This document shows, in pieces, positions 60,992 through 64,000 of a stretch of DNA of 64,000 nt. Both the position numbers and the translations under genes were made by a program. The notes under the pieces are model-generated. The model saw nothing but the letters and a program-made list of their open reading frames with translations, was not told the origin of the DNA and searched no databases. Source of the stretch: Alteromonas antoniana (lineage in GTDB: Bacteria > Pseudomonadota > Gammaproteobacteria > Enterobacterales > Alteromonadaceae); the NCBI RefSeq assembly GCF_019249295.1, contig NZ_JAESDH010000016.1, positions 58,641 through 122,640 on the forward strand, read 5' to 3'. The first letter of the stretch is position 1, and each line of letters starts with the position of its first letter.

Positions 60992-61402
60992 TTATGCGAT
61001 AGCTTTTATGAAACCCAACAATGTATAAAACACTGTCACAAGTACACCGAAAGCCTGCAGCGCCCAATTAAACAACATTACTGCACGCCAGCCAACAGAT
61101 TGAAACTTAAAATATTCTCTGTTCGTTCTTTTCAGTAATATCAACGATGTAGGGACTACCGTTACGGCGTAAATCATAAAGGCGACACCCATCACGCCGA
61201 ACGCCGCCATAGTGACAGCGGCACCTGAATAGAGTGGTGTTTGCGCAGTTATATCAGAAAAAAAGGTGTGATTGACGGCAATGACGACAACAGGAAATAA
61301 CAGCCCGAGAAGCTGAAAGCTTTTTACCAGCATGTAATTTGCTTTCTCAGCGCGTGACGGCTGATAACTATGGCCTCTGTCGAAGTTGGCTGCGCACTGC
61401 AT
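60992..61402 (-). CDS. Membrane protein, unknown (about 113-136 aa)
   Basis: Three hydrophobic segments are clear (SFQLLGLLFPVVVIAV, VTMAAFGVMGVAFMIYAVTVV outlined, and VMLFNWALQAFGVLVTVFY). ATG 61402 or an in-frame ATG at 61333 (MLVKSF) may be the start. The gene ends 20 bases before the esterase gene and could be co-transcribed. No family was recognised. Confidence 0.58.
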   Translation of the reverse strand: MQCAANFDRGHSYQPSRAEKANYMLVKSFQLLGLLFPVVVIAVNHTFFSDITAQTPLYSGAAVTMAAFGVMGVAFMIYAVTVVPTSLILLKRTNREYFKFQSVGWRAVMLFNWALQAFGVLVTVFYTLLGFIKAIA

Positions 61403-61477
61403 CCTGTATCTTTTCGTGTTTTAAACAAGAATACCGCAAGTTTGGTAAAGGCTTCGATACCGGTTGTAACCATAGCT

Positions 61478-61855
61478 TCAACCATCCTTACTAATTGCAT
61501 AAACCAGTAAGCCTAGAGGGGTTGCAACGATAAAAGATCCAATAAAACCAAACGGCATCACCATGAAGATTAATGCTGACTCATTCAGGGGGCCGTCAGC
61601 AATAACCGCAAAGGTAGTCATAGAGAGAATAACAAGCGTAAAGGCAGCGCAGAAGATAAAGTTAGTTCCCCAGATAAACCGGGCTTTTTGTTTAACAGGC
61701 TCTGTGGACTGGAAAAGACCGGTAAATATAGCTGGTACGGCTGCGCACCAGAGCGATAATTCGATCATATTGCTTACATTGATCGGGTTGTCGTAACCAC
61801 TGATTATACTCATCACAACGATTAGCCCGGTAACGACCCAAAAGTACCTTTCCAT
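61478..61855 (-). CDS. Four-helix membrane protein, unknown (125 aa)
   Basis: Four hydrophobic segments are seen, near 5-20, 32-50, 62-82 and 95-120. It is similar in size and topology to the neighbour at 60992 but shows no clear sequence likeness. No family was recognised. Confidence 0.58.
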   Translation of the reverse strand: MERYFWVVTGLIVVMSIISGYDNPINVSNMIELSLWCAAVPAIFTGLFQSTEPVKQKARFIWGTNFIFCAAFTLVILSMTTFAVIADGPLNESALIFMVMPFGFIGSFIVATPLGLLVYAISKDG

Positions 61856-62075
61856 GTTTGCCTTTCCTGTATTGCATCGTGCTCTAAATGGGATAACTAT
61901 CGCAGACTAAAGCATACAGCGCCAATTACCAGAAGCCTGGGTGAGAGAGCCGCGCGCCTTAATTTAATTACCAGGTGTCACTCCGGCTGATAACTTCATA
62001 CCCTTATACATGAAACATGACACAACAATAAAGGGCGAACGATAACGTGCTCTTCTGCATAGTATGCGGCGAATT

Positions 62076-62705
62076 TTAACTGCCTGGTAAACTCATTTCC
62101 TTAATGATACTTGTTACACCTGTAATCACCATTTGAGTTCCTATAATGGAAAGAATCAGCCCCATTAACCGAGTAACAATGCTCAATCCACCCCTACCAA
62201 TTAACCTCAAAATATTTGAGCTAAAAATAAAGCAGACAAAAGTGATACAGCATAAAACGGCAAATACCGATATAGTAACCAATATTCCCGTTATTCCACC
62301 TGAAGAAGAAAAGTTCATTGCAGTTGCAATGGTTCCAGGGCCTGCTAGAAGTGGCACAGCTAAAGGCGATATCGCTATATCATTGTCTTCATTACCTTCG
62401 GCAGAATGTAATTTTGAACCATGCCCATTGAGCATATGATACCCGACCAGAAAAACCAAAATGCCACCTGTCACCCGTAATGCAGAAATAGTAATGCCAA
62501 ACAGGTGAAAAATTACCTTTCCAAGTAGAGCAAAAGCTGAAATCACGAAAAATGTAATAATAAGGGCTTTCGCTGCAATTTTAATTTGTTCCGCTTTACT
62601 GTTTTCTCCTGTCAGGCCCGCAAAGGCTGCAGTATTTGCGATAGGATTCATGATCGCAAAAAAGCCTAGAAAGACAGTAAGTACTTGTGTATACAATTCA
62701 TTCAT
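62076..62705 (-). CDS. MarC-family membrane protein
   Basis: The 209-residue protein has six hydrophobic segments and the two MarC family half-repeats: FFAIMNPIANTAAFAGLTG near 15-33 and SPLAVPLLAGPGTIATAMNF near 110-129. The family was once linked to multidrug resistance, but the function is unsettled. Base composition is visibly more A/T-rich than in the nag and mur loci, which may indicate transfer. Confidence 0.9.
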   Translation of the reverse strand: MNELYTQVLTVFLGFFAIMNPIANTAAFAGLTGENSKAEQIKIAAKALIITFFVISAFALLGKVIFHLFGITISALRVTGGILVFLVGYHMLNGHGSKLHSAEGNEDNDIAISPLAVPLLAGPGTIATAMNFSSSGGITGILVTISVFAVLCCITFVCFIFSSNILRLIGRGGLSIVTRLMGLILSIIGTQMVITGVTSIIKEMSLPGS

Positions 62706-62839
62706 TTTAGATAATGTTCTTAGTAAGTAGCTAGCGTGCGTAAAATGGTCTAATGATTTTGGTAATATTGAGAAGCGTAGCGGCCCCCCAGTGGTTATTT
62801 TTTCCTGTTTATATGCCTATTGTCTTTTGCCGTTCCTAT

Positions 62840-63022
62840 TTACTTACACTCAATTAAAAGCGTATAGGAAACGACAAACCCATTAAACCAGGTGTTAGAA
62901 GTGATGGAGAGCAACTCCCAACCTTCTTTATTAATCTCATCAATTTGATTGTTTAGGGCATCTAAGTCAACAGAACCAAATCCCCAATATTTTCTTTTGT
63001 TAAATTCGACCACTCTTCTCAT
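62840..63022 (-). CDS. DUF4177-like small protein (60 aa)
   Basis: The protein begins with a strand (RRVVEFNKRKYWGFG), followed by a helix (ALNNQIDEINKEGWELLSIT) and two strands. The NEINKEGWEL-type segment is the hallmark of DUF4177-like proteins. The function is unknown. An AAGGAGCGT Shine-Dalgarno lies before the start. Confidence 0.75.
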   Translation of the reverse strand: MRRVVEFNKRKYWGFGSVDLDALNNQIDEINKEGWELLSITSNTWFNGFVVSYTLLIECK

Positions 63023-63055
63023 TTGCTACGCTCCTTGTAAGTACAAAAAATATTA

Positions 63056-63772
63056 TTATGCATCAGTCCCGGAGTGGCATTGGGTTAACTGCCAATCTCT
63101 ATGAACTCTGTGCGTTACCACCCAAAGAACCAATATAACCAAGCCCAATGGTACTGCGAAACTTGTAAAGATCTGCTGAGAGGTACTCATCAATACAGTA
63201 TCAGTGGTGCTTGGCAAAAACATCTGTGAACCTAAAGGGCCATTAGAGAAAACCAAAATCGTAACTGTGTTCCAACCGAGGTGAAGCGCGACCGGTAAAA
63301 CGAGTGACTTCGTCATCGAAAATGAACAGGCCAGCATGAAACCAAAGGAGCTTGTTAAGAGAAACACGTAAACCATGGGAACCAAGCTGCCGAAAACTTC
63401 ATTGGAAAACCAATGATACGCCCCAAATGCTATTGCGGATAAAAAACAGGCTTTTCGCGTACCAATCAGCTCCATAGCTTTATAGAGCAGATAACCGCGA
63501 AATATAAGCTCTTCATAAAGCACAGAGTTTATGATCCAGCGGAGGCTGTCAAATGCCATAGCAGCACGAAAATCGGGGTTCGGAAGCCATTCAAATTCAG
63601 AAAATTTGGAAATCAAAAGGAACTGAGCCGAGGCAAACAAACTGGCAAGTACAAAGCCGGCTATAAGCTCTATTAAGCGCTGCGCAGGCCGGTTGAAGCC
63701 TAATACCGATAGCGATCGACCTTGAACTCGAAGGAGCCCCCACGAAATTGCAATAAGTATTAACCCGATCAA
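63056..63772 (-). CDS. CPBP-family intramembrane metalloprotease-like protein
   Basis: The 238-residue protein starts at TTG 63772, preceded by AAGG. It has about seven hydrophobic segments and the complete CPBP (Abi/CAAX-type) active-site set: EExxxR as Glu87-Glu88-Arg92 (EELIFRGY), FxxxH ending at His120 (FGAYHW), and HxxxN as His164-Asn168 (LHLGWN). Relatives cleave prenylated proteins or modify peptides such as bacteriocins. No bacteriocin gene was recognised beside it. The 228 bases after it to the window end show no gene. Confidence 0.87.
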   Translation of the reverse strand: MIGLILIAISWGLLRVQGRSLSVLGFNRPAQRLIELIAGFVLASLFASAQFLLISKFSEFEWLPNPDFRAAMAFDSLRWIINSVLYEELIFRGYLLYKAMELIGTRKACFLSAIAFGAYHWFSNEVFGSLVPMVYVFLLTSSFGFMLACSFSMTKSLVLPVALHLGWNTVTILVFSNGPLGSQMFLPSTTDTVLMSTSQQIFTSFAVPLGLVILVLWVVTHRVHRDWQLTQCHSGTDA

Positions 63773-64000
63773 GCTTCTTACCTTGCTTTAGTATGTTTAA
63801 CAGTTAGCTTAGCGGCCAAAATATAGCGATATACTGCCAAAGACCCGCCAAGTTTTTTGGTCATTGTTGTGTGCCAACTTATCTATTTTCTACTTGTTCT
63901 GAACACACACAGGAAACAGTCGCCCCGAATTCAGATAATAAGTGCACCACTCATGGTTAAACGGTGAGAAGAGATCAACTGCCTGTTGGTGGTACTCTGT

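Noticed and set aside
1..64000. Search for tRNA, rRNA, CRISPR arrays, integrases and transposases
   Set aside because: No cloverleaf, rRNA stretch, regular direct-repeat array or recombinase motif was recognised by eye; a covariance-model scan was not possible here.

Overview
The window looks like chromosome from a marine gammaproteobacterium of the order Alteromonadales (Alteromonas-like). This is inferred from the gene families and their order: a NagR-type LacI regulator with GH20 hexosaminidase, BadF-type GlcNAc kinase, SIS-type GlcN6P deaminase, NagA and NagP; tryptophan-halogenase/SapC/TonB-receptor clusters; and many small membrane proteins. No rRNA, tRNA, CRISPR array, integrase or transposase gene was recognised.

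Layout. 1-2.5 kb: 3' part of a NagX-like membrane protein, a lipoprotein and an MscS channel. 2.8-8.6 kb: an AraC regulator divergent from a very tight five-gene oxidoreductase/transporter operon (FMO, BASS transporter, epimerase, SDR, TauE/SafE). 8.8-11.7 kb: TPR protein, unknown protein and a secreted lectin-GH43 enzyme. 11.9-12.2 kb: a highly structured dispersed repeat, with a half copy at 34.6 kb. 12.2-22.4 kb: a MurNAc/peptidoglycan salvage locus holding an M14 peptidase, FAD/Fe-S D-lactate-type dehydrogenase, RpiR/MurR-like regulator, NamZ exo-muramidase, MurQ etherase, sodium/solute symporter and alanine racemase. 22.6-24.5 kb: GufA-like ZIP transporter and diguanylate cyclase. 25-44.8 kb: a GlcNAc/chitooligosaccharide regulon. 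On the minus strand are a TonB receptor and then halogenase, SapC, cupin, sulfotransferase and a second halogenase, with a third halogenase-like gene behind nagR. On the plus strand are hex, nagK, nagB-II, nagA and nagP. 45-64 kb: mostly small membrane proteins, lipoproteins and single-domain enzymes (YitT, DUF7010, LURP-one, XRE pairs, UbiA, ABM, porin plus solute-binding protein, VOC, GFA, MAPEG, esterase, MarC, CPBP), largely unrelated to each other.

How the genes may work together. NamZ would release MurNAc from peptidoglycan, the symporter import it, a kinase phosphorylate it, and MurQ split MurNAc-6P into GlcNAc-6P and D-lactate. The D-lactate-type dehydrogenase would oxidise the lactate, alanine racemase and the M14 peptidase would handle the peptide part, and GlcNAc-6P would enter the NagA/NagB route encoded 20 kb away. 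No dedicated MurNAc kinase is visible; the BadF-family kinase of the nag operon is the best candidate. Palindromic operators built around TGACAGCGCTGTCA lie in front of both the TonB-receptor operon and the hex-nag operon, so the halogenase/sulfotransferase genes appear to belong to the same NagR regulon. A different motif, GAATA-N3-(T/A)ATTC, lies in both divergent promoter regions of the MurNAc locus.

Leads judged most worth following: the NagR-linked halogenase/SapC/cupin/sulfotransferase set, the third halogenase that has Asn in place of the catalytic Lys, the MurNAc pathway without its own kinase, the structured repeat, and the uncharacterised FMO operon.
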